From the NCBI GenBank assembly GCA_038327195.1, contig JBBQKU010000012.1, positions 41,907 through 105,906 of the forward strand: a DNA stretch of 64,000 nucleotides. The letters run 5' to 3'. Below the pieces are notes generated by a model. It worked only from the letters and a program-made list of their open reading frames with translations. It had not been told where the DNA came from and made no database searches. The stretch comes from UBA4416 sp038327195 (GTDB lineage Bacteria > Bacteroidota > Bacteroidia > B-17B0 > Aurantibacillaceae). The position numbers and the translations under genes were made by a program. Positions within the stretch are counted from its first letter, which is position 1. Each line of letters starts with the position of its first letter. Positions 44,820 through 54,967 of the stretch are shown piece by piece.

Positions 44820-46903
44820 TGAAAAAAGGAGTCCTGTTTTTTATAAGTTTATTTTTTGCGTTTTATACTCATGCAAAAACTATTGCTATTTCCTATTTTG
44901 ATAATTCGAGTGGTGATGCTAAATACAATGCCTTATCAAAAGGTATTGCTGATATGTTGATTACTGATCTTTCTAAAATAAAAGGTGTAACAATTGTTGA
45001 ACGTGAAAAATTAGAAAAATTAATTCAAGAAATAAAACTAGGCCAATCAAAATATTTCGATCAAGCAACGGCTCAAAAATTAGGAAAAGGATTAGGCGCT
45101 CAAAATATATTAACAGGTTCGTTTTATATCCTTGATAACATTATTCGTATGGATGCGCGTTTAATAGATGTAGAAACCGGTGGCGTTATATTTGCGGAAC
45201 AAGTGAGTGGAAATAAAAATAATTTTTTCGCACTTCATCAACAGTTGGCAAATTTATTAGCTAAGAAATTAAATATTCCTTATAGCCCAGATTTAAGTGG
45301 ATTATACAAAGCGAATGAAGAAGTAACGTTAGCAGAAGTAGTAAATTTTTCGAATGCTATTGCCTTACAAGATGATGGAATGAATGCAGACGCTAAACAA
45401 TTGTTGGAAAAAACAATAAAAGCTAATCCAAAATTTCATTTTGCACAAAATAAATTAGATGAAATAAAAGAATGGTTAAAAAAAATTGAGATTGAAAGAG
45501 AAAGGCTAATTATGGAAGAGTTGAAAAATACCATATATAGCTTAGATCCTGCAAACGAAAAATTTGGAATGCAAATCAGTAATGTTTGGACAACCCTTTT
45601 ATCCTCATATAAATACAATCAATTACTTTCATTTAATAATTCGTTAAGAAAAAAGAATTTAGATGATAAGAAAAAAATATATGGCGAAGCTTCTCCTTTA
45701 ACCTTGGGTGAAATGATGTTATTTTATGATTGCACGGCTTTAAGTGCATTAAAAAAATATGAAGAAGTAATTGATGTAGGTAAAAAATTTATTACAAATT
45801 ACCCAACTAGCATGTATTTTCAAAGCATTAAAATGAATTTGGAACAAGCAATTAAAGAATTGGAGCAACGTAATGTTGGTAAAAAAGGAATTGAAACCAA
45901 GTTAGCAGGTGAAGCGTTAGATGGCTATCTGACTTACTTAAACCGTTTGGAATGGAAATCTAATTTGCAATTTGTAGATGAAAGAGAATATAAAAATTAT
46001 TTAAGTATTTATAAATCGCAAGTATTAAGTAGCAATAAAGAAACGATTGAAATTTGGGATGAAAGTAGTAAGCTAAATGAGTTTACAGAGTTTTTTGATG
46101 TAGCGGTTCAATACAGAGATATTAGAACAATGGAAGAAATCGTTTCGGTTACGAAGCAATTATTTACAGAAACAGATGATCAAGATCGTGTTTTTAGTTT
46201 AGAAAATAAATTAGAAGATTTTAAAACTAAAACGATTGAAAAAGCAGATAAAATAAAAGAGTTGGAAAGCATAGCAAAAAAAGGCTCAAAAGAGGAAATG
46301 GAAAAAATTATTAAGTGGCATTTTAGTAATGAGCAATATAATCGTCCTGATTTACTTTTAACAATCTGCGAAAATTATGTAACAAAATACAAACCAAGTA
46401 ATGAAAGCGAAGCAGAAATAAGTTTAAATGCTTGGGACGGATTAATCAGTAATACTGGAAAATTAAAGAGTATAGATGAAGCTAAAAAATTAGTTGAAAC
46501 TCTAAAGGGAAAAGCAGATGACTTTAAAACTTATAAAATTATTTATGATAAAGAACTTAGAGAAATAAATCAAGACGTAAAAAACTTACAAAACGATTAT
46601 ACAAATTATCAAAAGAATTTTAAAAATAATGATCCAATGATTTCAGTGCTCGAAAATTACGCTACTATATATAAAGATAATCATCAATATACAGAAGAAG
46701 CTTATACTAGAAAGCAATTAATGGATTTGTTTAAATTGGATGCAGATAAAGAGCCTTTACAATTATTTTTACTTTCGATGTGTTATTATAATTTAGGTTA
46801 TTTTGATAATGTTAAAAAAACTGCAACTCAATTAAAAGAAAAATATCCTGCTAGCACGTATTCAGAATCTATTAATTCTATCACGTCATATATGCCTCAA
46901 TAG
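44819..46903 (+). CDS. secreted CsgG-like/TPR protein
   Basis: This 694-residue protein has a signal peptide (GVLFFISLFFAFYTHA). Its CsgG/FlgO-like domain (about 22-170) closely follows the one in the upstream protein: I-A-I-S-Y-F-D-N, L-S-K-G-I-A-D-M-L-I-T-D-L-S, M-D-A-R-L-I-D-V-E-T-G. A long helical, TPR-like region covers residues 175-690, including a charged stretch that may be a coiled coil. It should sit in the periplasm and could meet the CsgG-like domain of the upstream membrane protein by like-to-like contact. It has no lipobox, unlike true curli CsgG, so it is not a curli pore. Confidence 0.8.
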   Translation: MKKGVLFFISLFFAFYTHAKTIAISYFDNSSGDAKYNALSKGIADMLITDLSKIKGVTIVEREKLEKLIQEIKLGQSKYFDQATAQKLGKGLGAQNILTGSFYILDNIIRMDARLIDVETGGVIFAEQVSGNKNNFFALHQQLANLLAKKLNIPYSPDLSGLYKANEEVTLAEVVNFSNAIALQDDGMNADAKQLLEKTIKANPKFHFAQNKLDEIKEWLKKIEIERERLIMEELKNTIYSLDPANEKFGMQISNVWTTLLSSYKYNQLLSFNNSLRKKNLDDKKKIYGEASPLTLGEMMLFYDCTALSALKKYEEVIDVGKKFITNYPTSMYFQSIKMNLEQAIKELEQRNVGKKGIETKLAGEALDGYLTYLNRLEWKSNLQFVDEREYKNYLSIYKSQVLSSNKETIEIWDESSKLNEFTEFFDVAVQYRDIRTMEEIVSVTKQLFTETDDQDRVFSLENKLEDFKTKTIEKADKIKELESIAKKGSKEEMEKIIKWHFSNEQYNRPDLLLTICENYVTKYKPSNESEAEISLNAWDGLISNTGKLKSIDEAKKLVETLKGKADDFKTYKIIYDKELREINQDVKNLQNDYTNYQKNFKNNDPMISVLENYATIYKDNHQYTEEAYTRKQLMDLFKLDADKEPLQLFLLSMCYYNLGYFDNVKKTATQLKEKYPASTYSESINSITSYMPQ

Positions 46904-46909
46904 TAAGCC

Positions 46910-48838
46910 ATGCAAACATCTCATTCTAATATAATTTCAGTTAGCGAGTTAAATAATTTGGCTTGGGAAAACAGATATGTCAATAGAGAGAGTGGCTTAC
47001 TACAAGCAATGGATGCAAAAGCAAAAGCTATTGTTGAAAATGATTTAGTTGGTTTTTATTTTGCTCAATTAACCATTGCTCAATATACTTTTTGGAAGAC
47101 AAATGAAGGAGAGCAAGTTATATTAGTGAATGAGGCATTATCTTTTTTTGAAAACCTAAAAAATAGTTTAGGAATTTCTAGAGCAAATGCAATTTGTGCA
47201 GGAATGTTTGATCAGTTTGGTCAATATGAAAAGGCCATGCATCATGCATTAAATGCAGTAAAAGCCAGTGAATTAATAAATGATAAGAGTAATAAAGGAG
47301 ACTGTTACACGCTGCTTGGGCAAATATATTCTCGTATTTACGATTATTCAAATGCTATAATTGCTTTAAAGACTGGCTTAGAAATTAGAAAAAACAACAA
47401 CGAAGAAAAAGCAATGGCATCTTCTTTAAATTTAATTGCTCGTAATTATGTGTTGGATAAAAAATACGTTGAAGCAAAAAAGTACTACGAAGAGAGCTTA
47501 GTTTTACGTGAAACTATAAGCGATTTATCTGGCATTCCATGGACATATCTTGGACTAGCAAGTTTATTTACTGAAACAAAAGAATGGAATCTTTCTTTAG
47601 ATTTTTATAATAAAGCAGAGCAATCAAATCAAAATAAGGAACAACGTTTTGAGTTACTATGTTTATTGGGAAAAGGAAAAATATGTTTGTTCCAAAATAA
47701 AATTGATGATGGGATTATTTATTTAACAAAAGCTATATCTATTGCTCATGTTCTCAAAATTATTTCATTAGAATCAGAAGCGCATCAATTGCTTGCTGAA
47801 GCTTATGAAAAGTCAAATGATTTAAAGCAAGCACTTTATCATTATAAATACTATAATGAACAACGACAAGAGATATTAAGCAACGAAAAAGTGAATATGT
47901 TGAAACATCAGCAAATTGCTTTTTCGGTTGAAAATGCTGAAAAAGAAGCTGAAATACATCGTCTTAAAAATGTAGAATTAAAAAATGCATTTAATAAAAT
48001 TGCACTTCAGCATCATGAACTAGAAGAAAAAAGTAAGGAAATAACTGATAGTATAAATTATGCTAAACGCATACAAGATGCCTATTTACCAGAAAAAGAA
48101 TTGTTTGATATACTTTTCGAAAATGCTTTTTTATTATTTAAGCCAAAAGATATTGTAAGCGGTGATTTTTATTATTATACTCAATTAAACTCATCTTCAG
48201 TTTTATTTGCTGCCGCTGATTGTACTGGGCATGGAGTGCCTGGGGCTATTATGAGTGTTATTTGTTGTAATGCTTTAAATGAAGCAGTCAATAAAAAAGA
48301 AATTCACCAGCCAAATCTTATTTTAAATGAAGTTAGAACTAGTGTAACTACTGCATTTAAAAAACAGGGAGTTGTTACCCAAAAAGATGGGATGGATATT
48401 TCATTAGTTCGTTTGATTAATTTAGAAGGTAAAATTAAATTGCAATTTTCTGGTGCTAATAATCCACTATGGATTATTAGAAAAGGTAAACCAAATGTTG
48501 AAAATGAAACCACTTATTTAACAGCAACTCATTATTTAATTGAAATTAAAGCGGATAAACAGCCCATAGGAAACTATGAAAAAATGAATCCCTTTACATT
48601 GCATGAAATGGATTTGCAAGAAGGTGATACATTGTACTCTTTTACTGATGGCTTTGCTGATCAGTTTGGTGGAGTTGGTGGAAAAAAATTAAAATCAAAA
48701 GCACTTAAGGAACTTTTACTATCTCTACAAAATTATACAATGAAGGAACAACATACTTTTATTGATAAAGCTTATAACGACTGGAAAAGTGGTTATGAGC
48801 AAATTGATGATGTTTGTATGATTGGTGTTAGAATCTAA
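46910..48838 (+). CDS. TPR-SpoIIE/PP2C phosphatase
   Basis: This 642-residue cytoplasmic protein has about seven TPR units (residues 1-330), a coiled coil (about 335-395) and a SpoIIE-type phosphatase domain (about 395-642). Key motifs are G-D-F-Y-Y-Y, A-A-D-C-T-G-H-G-V-P-G-A, D-G-M-D-I-S and D-D-V-C-M-I-G-V-R. The coiled coil/phosphatase join (I-N-Y-A-K-R-I-Q-D-A) is like that of the receiver-phosphatase at 27120. The start is 6 bases after the preceding stop, so it is the output gene of the CsgG-like operon. The TPR part may read the state of the membrane protein. Confidence 0.92.
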   Translation: MQTSHSNIISVSELNNLAWENRYVNRESGLLQAMDAKAKAIVENDLVGFYFAQLTIAQYTFWKTNEGEQVILVNEALSFFENLKNSLGISRANAICAGMFDQFGQYEKAMHHALNAVKASELINDKSNKGDCYTLLGQIYSRIYDYSNAIIALKTGLEIRKNNNEEKAMASSLNLIARNYVLDKKYVEAKKYYEESLVLRETISDLSGIPWTYLGLASLFTETKEWNLSLDFYNKAEQSNQNKEQRFELLCLLGKGKICLFQNKIDDGIIYLTKAISIAHVLKIISLESEAHQLLAEAYEKSNDLKQALYHYKYYNEQRQEILSNEKVNMLKHQQIAFSVENAEKEAEIHRLKNVELKNAFNKIALQHHELEEKSKEITDSINYAKRIQDAYLPEKELFDILFENAFLLFKPKDIVSGDFYYYTQLNSSSVLFAAADCTGHGVPGAIMSVICCNALNEAVNKKEIHQPNLILNEVRTSVTTAFKKQGVVTQKDGMDISLVRLINLEGKIKLQFSGANNPLWIIRKGKPNVENETTYLTATHYLIEIKADKQPIGNYEKMNPFTLHEMDLQEGDTLYSFTDGFADQFGGVGGKKLKSKALKELLLSLQNYTMKEQHTFIDKAYNDWKSGYEQIDDVCMIGVRI

Positions 48839-48847
48839 TTTTTTGCA

Positions 48848-50635
48848 CTAAGCGTGTTGCAATAATTTATTGAGTACACTCTCTGATTTTCCTTTTAAAA
48901 TTTGCATATCACCTTGTTCAATTATTTCACCTTTATCCATTACGATAATAGAATCGGCATGTTCAATAGTTGTTAAACGATGCGCTATAATGATTGAAGT
49001 TCTATTTTTTGCAATTTCAAAAGACGCTTTTTGAATAAGCTTTTCTGTTTCTAAATCAATTGAAGAAGTAGCTTCATCTAAAACAAAAATTGGCGGGTTG
49101 TAAATATAAGCTCTTACAAATGCTATTAATTGTCTTTGTCCTGAAGATAAAGAAGCGCCACGTTCGTTAACTTGATAATTATAATTATTTGGTAATGCCA
49201 TTATAAACTCATGTATGCCAATTTTTTTAGCTGCTTCAATAACTTGTTCTAATGTTATTTCTTCATTATGAAGTGTGATATTATTTAAAATGGATTCGTT
49301 AAATAAAAACACATCTTGTAATACTACACCAACAGATTGTCTTAATTCATTGAGTTTGTATTTCTTGATGGAAACATTATCAATCAAAATTTCACCTTTA
49401 TTAATTTCATAAAATCTACTTATTAAATTAATAATGCTTGATTTACCTGCTCCTGTAGCTCCAATGATACCAATTGTTTTACCACTATCAATTGTGAAAG
49501 AAACATCTTTAAGTATATAGTTTTCGTTTGTATAAGCAAACCACACATGTTTAAATTCAATTTTTCCTTTTAAATTAGTTGTTAGTTCAGTTCCGTCATC
49601 ACTTATAACTTCGGTTGTATCAATCACTTTAAAAACTCGTTCTGCTGCTACTACTCCCATTTGCAGAGTATTTAATCTATCTGCTAACATTCGAATTGGT
49701 CTAAAAACCATATTAATCATCATGATAAAAAAAGTAATATCACCCAATTTAATATTATAAGTATTGGCATTTACACCTGCAAACCAAATGAACATGGCAA
49801 TTGAAACAGCTGATAAAATTTCAACAACAGGAAAAAAAACGGAGTAATACCAAATGGAACGGATATTTGCTTTTTTATGTTTTTCATTTATTTCTTTAAA
49901 TTTTTCATATTCAATTTTTTCTCTATTAAATAATTGAACAATCCGCATCCCTGTAATATGCTCATTTGTAAAAGCATTGAGGTTAGCAACTGCATTTCTA
50001 ACTTCTGTAAAAGTTTTTTTAACTCCGTTCTTAAATAAATTAGTAGCAACAAATAATAATGGAATACTGCTTAATGCTACTAATGCAATAGCCCAATTAG
50101 TATAAAACATGGCGCTAATAAAAATAATAAGCATTAAAATATCTCCACAAATCACAATAAATCCCTGGGAAAAAACGTCGCTTAAACTTTCAATGTCCGA
50201 AACAGCTCTTGTAACAAGAGTTCCAACAGGAGTATTATCAAAGTATGTGTTTTTTAATTTTAAAATATGAGTAAACACTTGTAACCGTAAATCTTTAACA
50301 ATATTTTGTCCCAATAAATTTGTTATGTTAATATTTAAAAATTGTAACATGGCTTCAATTAAAAGCACTCCTAATAATATCAATCCCATTTGATTGATGT
50401 AATTAGTTTTTTCGAAGTCTTGTAAAAAGTTTGGGTCGGAAGGGGTATTTGCCCCTACCACGTTAAGCATTCTGTTTATTAAGAGTGGACGAACAATGGC
50501 AAGAGCTGAAAGTGTGATAGTTATAAGTATTGCCGAATAAAATATTTTATTATAGGGTTTACTGTAAGACAATATCCGTTTTAATAAACCGATATTCAAT
50601 TTTTTATTTGGAGTTGCTGTTGTTGACATTAACAA
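48848..50635 (-). CDS. ABC transporter, exporter type with fused ATPase
   Basis: This 595-residue half-transporter has six TM helices (about residues 20-330) and an ATPase domain (about 350-590). The ATPase carries Walker A G-A-T-G-A-G-K-S, signature L-S-S-G-Q-R-Q-L and Walker B I-F-V-L-D-E-A-T. It belongs to the MsbA/multidrug-like exporters that act as homodimers or heterodimers. The substrate cannot be told. The reading frame overlaps truA by 7 bases; a second ATG two codons later would leave only a 1-base overlap. It ends the minus-strand operon running from 54962. Confidence 0.92.
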   Translation of the reverse strand: MLMSTTATPNKKLNIGLLKRILSYSKPYNKIFYSAILITITLSALAIVRPLLINRMLNVVGANTPSDPNFLQDFEKTNYINQMGLILLGVLLIEAMLQFLNINITNLLGQNIVKDLRLQVFTHILKLKNTYFDNTPVGTLVTRAVSDIESLSDVFSQGFIVICGDILMLIIFISAMFYTNWAIALVALSSIPLLFVATNLFKNGVKKTFTEVRNAVANLNAFTNEHITGMRIVQLFNREKIEYEKFKEINEKHKKANIRSIWYYSVFFPVVEILSAVSIAMFIWFAGVNANTYNIKLGDITFFIMMINMVFRPIRMLADRLNTLQMGVVAAERVFKVIDTTEVISDDGTELTTNLKGKIEFKHVWFAYTNENYILKDVSFTIDSGKTIGIIGATGAGKSSIINLISRFYEINKGEILIDNVSIKKYKLNELRQSVGVVLQDVFLFNESILNNITLHNEEITLEQVIEAAKKIGIHEFIMALPNNYNYQVNERGASLSSGQRQLIAFVRAYIYNPPIFVLDEATSSIDLETEKLIQKASFEIAKNRTSIIIAHRLTTIEHADSIIVMDKGEIIEQGDMQILKGKSESVLNKLLQHA

Positions 50636-51390
50636 AAAATAGATTTAGGGTAAGATATTTCTGTTAAATATAATGCATGAGCATTAACGGACATGCCCGC
50701 GTCTGATCTATTTTTATTATCAATAATAGTTTTAAATTCTGACAAAGTAATTTTCCCTTTTCCTATTTCTAATAATGTGCCGACAATTGCTCTTACCATG
50801 TTTCGTAAAAATCGATTTGCCGTAATTTTAAAAACATATTCATGCTCATTTTGTTTAATCCATTGAGCAAATATAACATTGCAATTATTTGTTTTATTTT
50901 GAGTGTTCACTTTACTAAAACTAGTAAAATCAGTTACTGATAAAAGATATTTCGCAGCCTCATTCATTAATTTAATATTTATTTCTCCATAAATAAATAA
51001 AGATGATTGATATAAAAAGGGGTTTTTATACGTGTGAATTAAATACTCGTAAGTTCTGAATTCTGCATCAAATCTAGCGCTTGCATCATTTTTTACAGAA
51101 TATATTTTTTTTATCGCAATTTCAAATGGTAAAATTTTATTAAGTTTATAGATATAATTGGTTTCTGGTAAATGTAAATCTGTTTTATTACAATCAAAAT
51201 GGGCATAAAAATCTTTAGCACTTACACCAGCATCAGTTCTTCCACAACCAACTATTTCTATTTGTTCCGAAAAAATAATACTTAATTTTTCCTGCAAAAT
51301 ATGTTGAATGGTATTTTTAGTATTCTCTTGAACTTGCCATCCGTTAAAAGTGGTTCCGTTATAACAAAGTTGTATAAAATAGCGTGGCAT
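50629..51390 (-). CDS. truA: tRNA pseudouridine synthase A
   Basis: This 253-residue enzyme makes pseudouridine at positions 38-40 of the tRNA anticodon arm. The catalytic aspartate is Asp53 in G-R-T-D-A-G-V-S-A. R-F-D-A-E-F-R-T-Y-E-Y and N-R-F-L-R-N-M-V-R further along are typical of the family. Length is normal. It is read in one direction with GDPD, MFS and miaA genes, the last also a tRNA modification gene. Confidence 0.96.
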   Translation of the reverse strand: MPRYFIQLCYNGTTFNGWQVQENTKNTIQHILQEKLSIIFSEQIEIVGCGRTDAGVSAKDFYAHFDCNKTDLHLPETNYIYKLNKILPFEIAIKKIYSVKNDASARFDAEFRTYEYLIHTYKNPFLYQSSLFIYGEINIKLMNEAAKYLLSVTDFTSFSKVNTQNKTNNCNVIFAQWIKQNEHEYVFKITANRFLRNMVRAIVGTLLEIGKGKITLSEFKTIIDNKNRSDAGMSVNAHALYLTEISYPKSIFC

Positions 51391-51411
51391 TTGGTAAAGA
51401 TAACAATTTAT

Positions 51412-52194
51412 TTATTTCAAAATATTTGGATTATTTGTAATAATTCCATCAACTCCTCGTTTTGCTAGTTTCTTCGCTTTTCTAGGTTTATTAACTGTCC
51501 ATACATAAACTGTTTTACCAAGAGCATGTACTTTTTTAATAAGTTTTTTTGAGCAAAATTTATAATAAACATTTACCCCTTCCCAATTTTTAAAATCATC
51601 TTTACTAAAATGTTTATCAAAGTTGAAGCTTACTAAAGGTAATTTAAAAACTATTAATTTCTGTAACTGAATATTACTGTCCAATTTAGCTACGTTTAGT
51701 AATGTTTTTTTATCAAATGAATGTATAGTACGAATCCAACTTTGAGCATTATATTTTTTTATTAATTCTATAATGTGTTTTTCTATATTGGGATAATAAT
51801 CATTTCCCTTTTTTATTTCAATTAATAACTTACATCTTCCATTTATTAATTTAATAGCATCTTCCAATGAAGGTGGTGAAGGGTTTTTAAACAAATGATC
51901 TTTTTGTTTAATCTTTAAATTTGAAAACCAATTAAAATTAAAATCTTTAATTAACCCCTTTTCAAAAGTTGTTCGGTCAACAGATATATCATGCATTAAA
52001 ACTAAAACGCTATCTTTTGTTTGATGAACATCAGTTTCAATGATTGCAGTTCCCATTTCAATAGCGGTCTCAAAAGCAATTAGTGTGTTTTCTGGCTCAT
52101 AAGCACTAGCTCCACGATGGGCTATAATAATAGGGTTTTGTGCCCTTGTTATTAAGTAACATAAAATTAATATCGTAGTTGTAATATATTGCAT
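51412..52194 (-). CDS. glycerophosphodiester phosphodiesterase
   Basis: This 260-residue protein has a signal peptide (TTILILCYLITRAQ) and a GDPD TIM-barrel with I-I-A-H-R-G-A, P-E-N-T, E-T-D-V-H and L-M-H-D, the usual metal-binding and catalytic set. It should cut deacylated phospholipids in the periplasm to glycerol-3-phosphate and an alcohol. The last third shows V-Y-V-W-T-V-N and D-G-I-I-T-N. It is secreted, unlike the cytoplasmic UgpQ. It lies 21 bases before truA. Confidence 0.92.
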   Translation of the reverse strand: MQYITTTILILCYLITRAQNPIIIAHRGASAYEPENTLIAFETAIEMGTAIIETDVHQTKDSVLVLMHDISVDRTTFEKGLIKDFNFNWFSNLKIKQKDHLFKNPSPPSLEDAIKLINGRCKLLIEIKKGNDYYPNIEKHIIELIKKYNAQSWIRTIHSFDKKTLLNVAKLDSNIQLQKLIVFKLPLVSFNFDKHFSKDDFKNWEGVNVYYKFCSKKLIKKVHALGKTVYVWTVNKPRKAKKLAKRGVDGIITNNPNILK

Positions 52195-52226
52195 TTAATT
52201 AGAGTCGTTGTGATTAAATTAGTAAG

Positions 52227-53474
52227 CTAATCAATCAATCCTTGTTTTTCACGTTTTCCGTAATCTAAAATTAAAAAATAATAGGTTAATACGCCAAAAG
52301 CATACATAATGGATGTTATTAGGAATATTGTTACAAAATCATAGTTCTGACTAAACATAATTTTAACAAAATAACCACTAATAACCCAACTTCCACTCCA
52401 AATTGCAGCGGTTAGTGCACTGGTTATTTCTCTATTTCTTTTTCCTACATAATTCATCACTAATTCAGAAGTCATTGGTCCAGCCATATTCATTAAAGGT
52501 TGACGGAGTAGGTAACAACCAATAGCAATATACAAGGCCATCGAATACTGACTGTATAATTGTGTAGTTGCAAGTGCAACTAATGATATAACTGCTAGTG
52601 CTTGTGTAGTTGGAATCGCTATTTTATACCCAATATTTTGCTTTATTTTAGGAACTAACAAAGCCCCCCAAACTACTAAAATAGCAGCAATCGCACTTAT
52701 AAAAGAAAAACTTCCTTTATCTAAATGATGAACTTTATCAAAAAACAAACTAATAAATGGAATCGTTAACCCTGCGCCTGTTGCAATAATGAGGGTTGGA
52801 ATTAAACCTTTAATTATTAAAAACCAATCTGGTTTGATTTGTTTCAATTGCTTATGGTTTTGTTTTTCTTCATCAATAATTTCAATAATTTTTACTTTAC
52901 TCATAAAGTAAATGCCACCAAAACCTAAAATTGAAAATATAATCAGAATGCATTCTTCATTAAAAAATAGTGGATTTATTTTATCTAAAATAGCAATTAA
53001 AACGCCACTCAAAATTCCTGCAAAACTCCAGGTACTATAACTTAAAGAGATGCCAGCCGTATGCTCTTTAGTTTCTGAATTTCGTAAAATATAAGGAGTT
53101 ATTGGAATTTGCATAAGCGTAAATGAAGCGCCCCAAAGTAATAATGACGCATAAATACAATACGTCATTTTTAGTGAAATAAATAAAACAGATGTTAAAC
53201 CAAATAATGGAACCAATACAGCTGATAAATTAAAAAATGGCTTAAGTGCTTTACCTTTTATTAAATTTCCAACGGGAATTGCTAATAAAAAAACGCCTAA
53301 AAATCGAATGGTTAAGAACAAAGCAATTTCTTCGTTTGAGTATCCCTTTCTATCTAAGTATAAAGGTAAAATGAGCATAAAGGTACAATTCACTAATTGT
53401 ATGAAAAACTCGGCAACTATTACATTTACAATTGCTTTATTTAAATTTTGATATTCTTTTAAAAACGAAAACAT
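52227..53474 (-). CDS. MFS transporter
   Basis: This 415-residue protein has about twelve TM segments. The loop after the second helix keeps the MFS-like charge pattern (V-G-N-L-I-K-G-K), and G-Y-S-N-E-E-I-A-L-F-L is typical of the front helices in many efflux members. R-N-R-E-I-T-S-A-L in the second half matches the symmetric position. The substrate is not evident. It starts 2 bases after miaA, in the same operon. Confidence 0.88.
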   Translation of the reverse strand: MFSFLKEYQNLNKAIVNVIVAEFFIQLVNCTFMLILPLYLDRKGYSNEEIALFLTIRFLGVFLLAIPVGNLIKGKALKPFFNLSAVLVPLFGLTSVLFISLKMTYCIYASLLLWGASFTLMQIPITPYILRNSETKEHTAGISLSYSTWSFAGILSGVLIAILDKINPLFFNEECILIIFSILGFGGIYFMSKVKIIEIIDEEKQNHKQLKQIKPDWFLIIKGLIPTLIIATGAGLTIPFISLFFDKVHHLDKGSFSFISAIAAILVVWGALLVPKIKQNIGYKIAIPTTQALAVISLVALATTQLYSQYSMALYIAIGCYLLRQPLMNMAGPMTSELVMNYVGKRNREITSALTAAIWSGSWVISGYFVKIMFSQNYDFVTIFLITSIMYAFGVLTYYFLILDYGKREKQGLID

Positions 53475-53476
53475 GA

Positions 53477-54385
53477 TTAGCTATTTTCAATAATGATATT
53501 GATGAATGATTTAATTTTCTCTATTTCATTAGGTTCAAAAGTTTCAAAATCACCTTGATGATTAAACCAAGTTAGTTGACGTTTAGCGTATCTTCTTGAG
53601 TTTTGTTTGATAAGATTAACAGCTTCTTGTAAGGAAATTTTATTTTCTAAATAACTGAATAGTTCTTTGTAACCAACTGTATTTAGAGCGTTTAAATGAT
53701 TTTTATGTTTTAGAGATTTTACTTCTTCTAATAATCCCGCACTAATCATATCATCAACACGTTTATTTATTCTATCATACAAAATTGCTCTTGATGTATT
53801 TATTAAAATAGGAATTGAATTAAAATTCCGTGTTTTTTTGACTTTTGTTCTGTATTCTGAAAATGGTTTTCCTTTATGAATACAAACTTCTAAAGCCCGC
53901 ATCATCCGTTGTGGATTATTAATATCAACTTCTTCGAAATATTTAGAATCTCTAAGCTTTAATTCTTCTTGTAAAAATGAAATACCCTTTTCTGTATATT
54001 GTTTTATTAAATTTTCACGAATTTCATTTGGAATTTCTTCAAATTCATCCAATCCGTTAACTATGGCATTGATATATAAACCTGATCCACCAACTAAAAT
54101 TAATGTATCGTTCTCTAAAAATAATTTCTCAATAAGTTCTATGGCTTCTTTTTCATATTCTCCAATATTGTAAACTTCATCAATACTTTTATTATCAATA
54201 AAATAATGTACAACATCTTGCATTTCTTCTTTACTTGGTTTGGCAGTACCAATACTCATTTCTTTAAAAAACTGACGCGAATCTGCAGATATAATTGGGC
54301 AATTATAATACTTAGCCAACTGAACAGAAAGAGCTGTTTTACCAACCGCTGTTGGACCTGAAATTATGATTAAATGATGATTCAA
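53477..54385 (-). CDS. miaA: tRNA dimethylallyltransferase
   Basis: This 302-residue enzyme adds the dimethylallyl group to A37 of tRNAs that read codons starting with U. The P-loop is G-P-T-A-V-G-K-T at residues 10-17. It is followed by I-I-S-A-D-S-R-Q-F, where Asp acts in catalysis, then I-G-T-A-K-P and G-G-S-G-L-Y-I-N-A. N-P-Q-R-M-M-R-A-L-E is also typical. Length is normal. The start is 13 bases after DUF6702. Confidence 0.97.
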   Translation of the reverse strand: MNHHLIIISGPTAVGKTALSVQLAKYYNCPIISADSRQFFKEMSIGTAKPSKEEMQDVVHYFIDNKSIDEVYNIGEYEKEAIELIEKLFLENDTLILVGGSGLYINAIVNGLDEFEEIPNEIRENLIKQYTEKGISFLQEELKLRDSKYFEEVDINNPQRMMRALEVCIHKGKPFSEYRTKVKKTRNFNSIPILINTSRAILYDRINKRVDDMISAGLLEEVKSLKHKNHLNALNTVGYKELFSYLENKISLQEAVNLIKQNSRRYAKRQLTWFNHQGDFETFEPNEIEKIKSFINIIIENS

Positions 54386-54398
54386 TTTTTTAATTTAT

Positions 54399-54962
54399 CT
54401 AAAATATAAATTCTATATTACTAGTAGGGTTTGTGACTTTACTGCTTTTTTTAATGCCGTTTATTTCAATATGCACAATATTTATTTGTTGAGGTAAAAA
54501 GTCATAAAGCAATTTAGTATCAATATTTATTTTTTTAGGAGGCAAACTATTTTTCACTTCAAGGTAAGTCCAAATAGCTTCCTCTTCTTTTTCGTAACCA
54601 ATAAAATGTAAAGTTTGTTTTTTTGAATTTACATTAATATTAAAACGTTTAATAATATAATTAAACAATACAGAATCCGTTTCAGCTTTATCGATTGGAT
54701 TTAAAATATCAATTTTCTTTTTCGTAGTTCGCCTTAAAGCATCTTCCAAATCATTTGTAAATAGCTTAACGCTTAATTGTAATGCACGTTCTTTTAGTTT
54801 GTAATTTATATCAACAACGCTTACAAAAAAGGGATGTTTAACTTTTTGAAATGAGCTTATGAATAGTAATAAAAAAACAAACAAGCTGTATTTTACCACT
54901 TGTGTATTTTTTGAGATTTTCTGACTAAAGAATTTTAAATTTAGCACACACAAAAGTAACAT
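54399..54962 (-). CDS. DUF6702 family protein
   Basis: This 187-residue frame from ATG at 54962 would leave only 5 bases to the divergent HupE gene. A GTG at 54899 (V-V-K-Y-S-L-F-V-F-L-L-L) would give a cleaner signal peptide and a 166-residue protein, and I favour it slightly. The mature part begins H-P-F-F-V-S-V-V-D-I-N-Y and contains N-D-L-E-D-A-L-R-R and Y-L-P/F-L-P elements of DUF6702. Function unknown. The family often lies beside HupE/UreJ-like and M1 peptidase genes, as here. Confidence 0.75.
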   Translation of the reverse strand: MLLLCVLNLKFFSQKISKNTQVVKYSLFVFLLLFISSFQKVKHPFFVSVVDINYKLKERALQLSVKLFTNDLEDALRRTTKKKIDILNPIDKAETDSVLFNYIIKRFNINVNSKKQTLHFIGYEKEEEAIWTYLEVKNSLPPKKINIDTKLLYDFLPQQINIVHIEINGIKKSSKVTNPTSNIEFIF

Positions 54963-54967
54963 TTTTT

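Noticed and set aside
44819..46903. Curli secretion pore CsgG
   Set aside because: The CsgG-like domain is present, but there is no lipoprotein cysteine and no curli subunit or csg neighbour. It is better seen as a signalling or scaffold protein.
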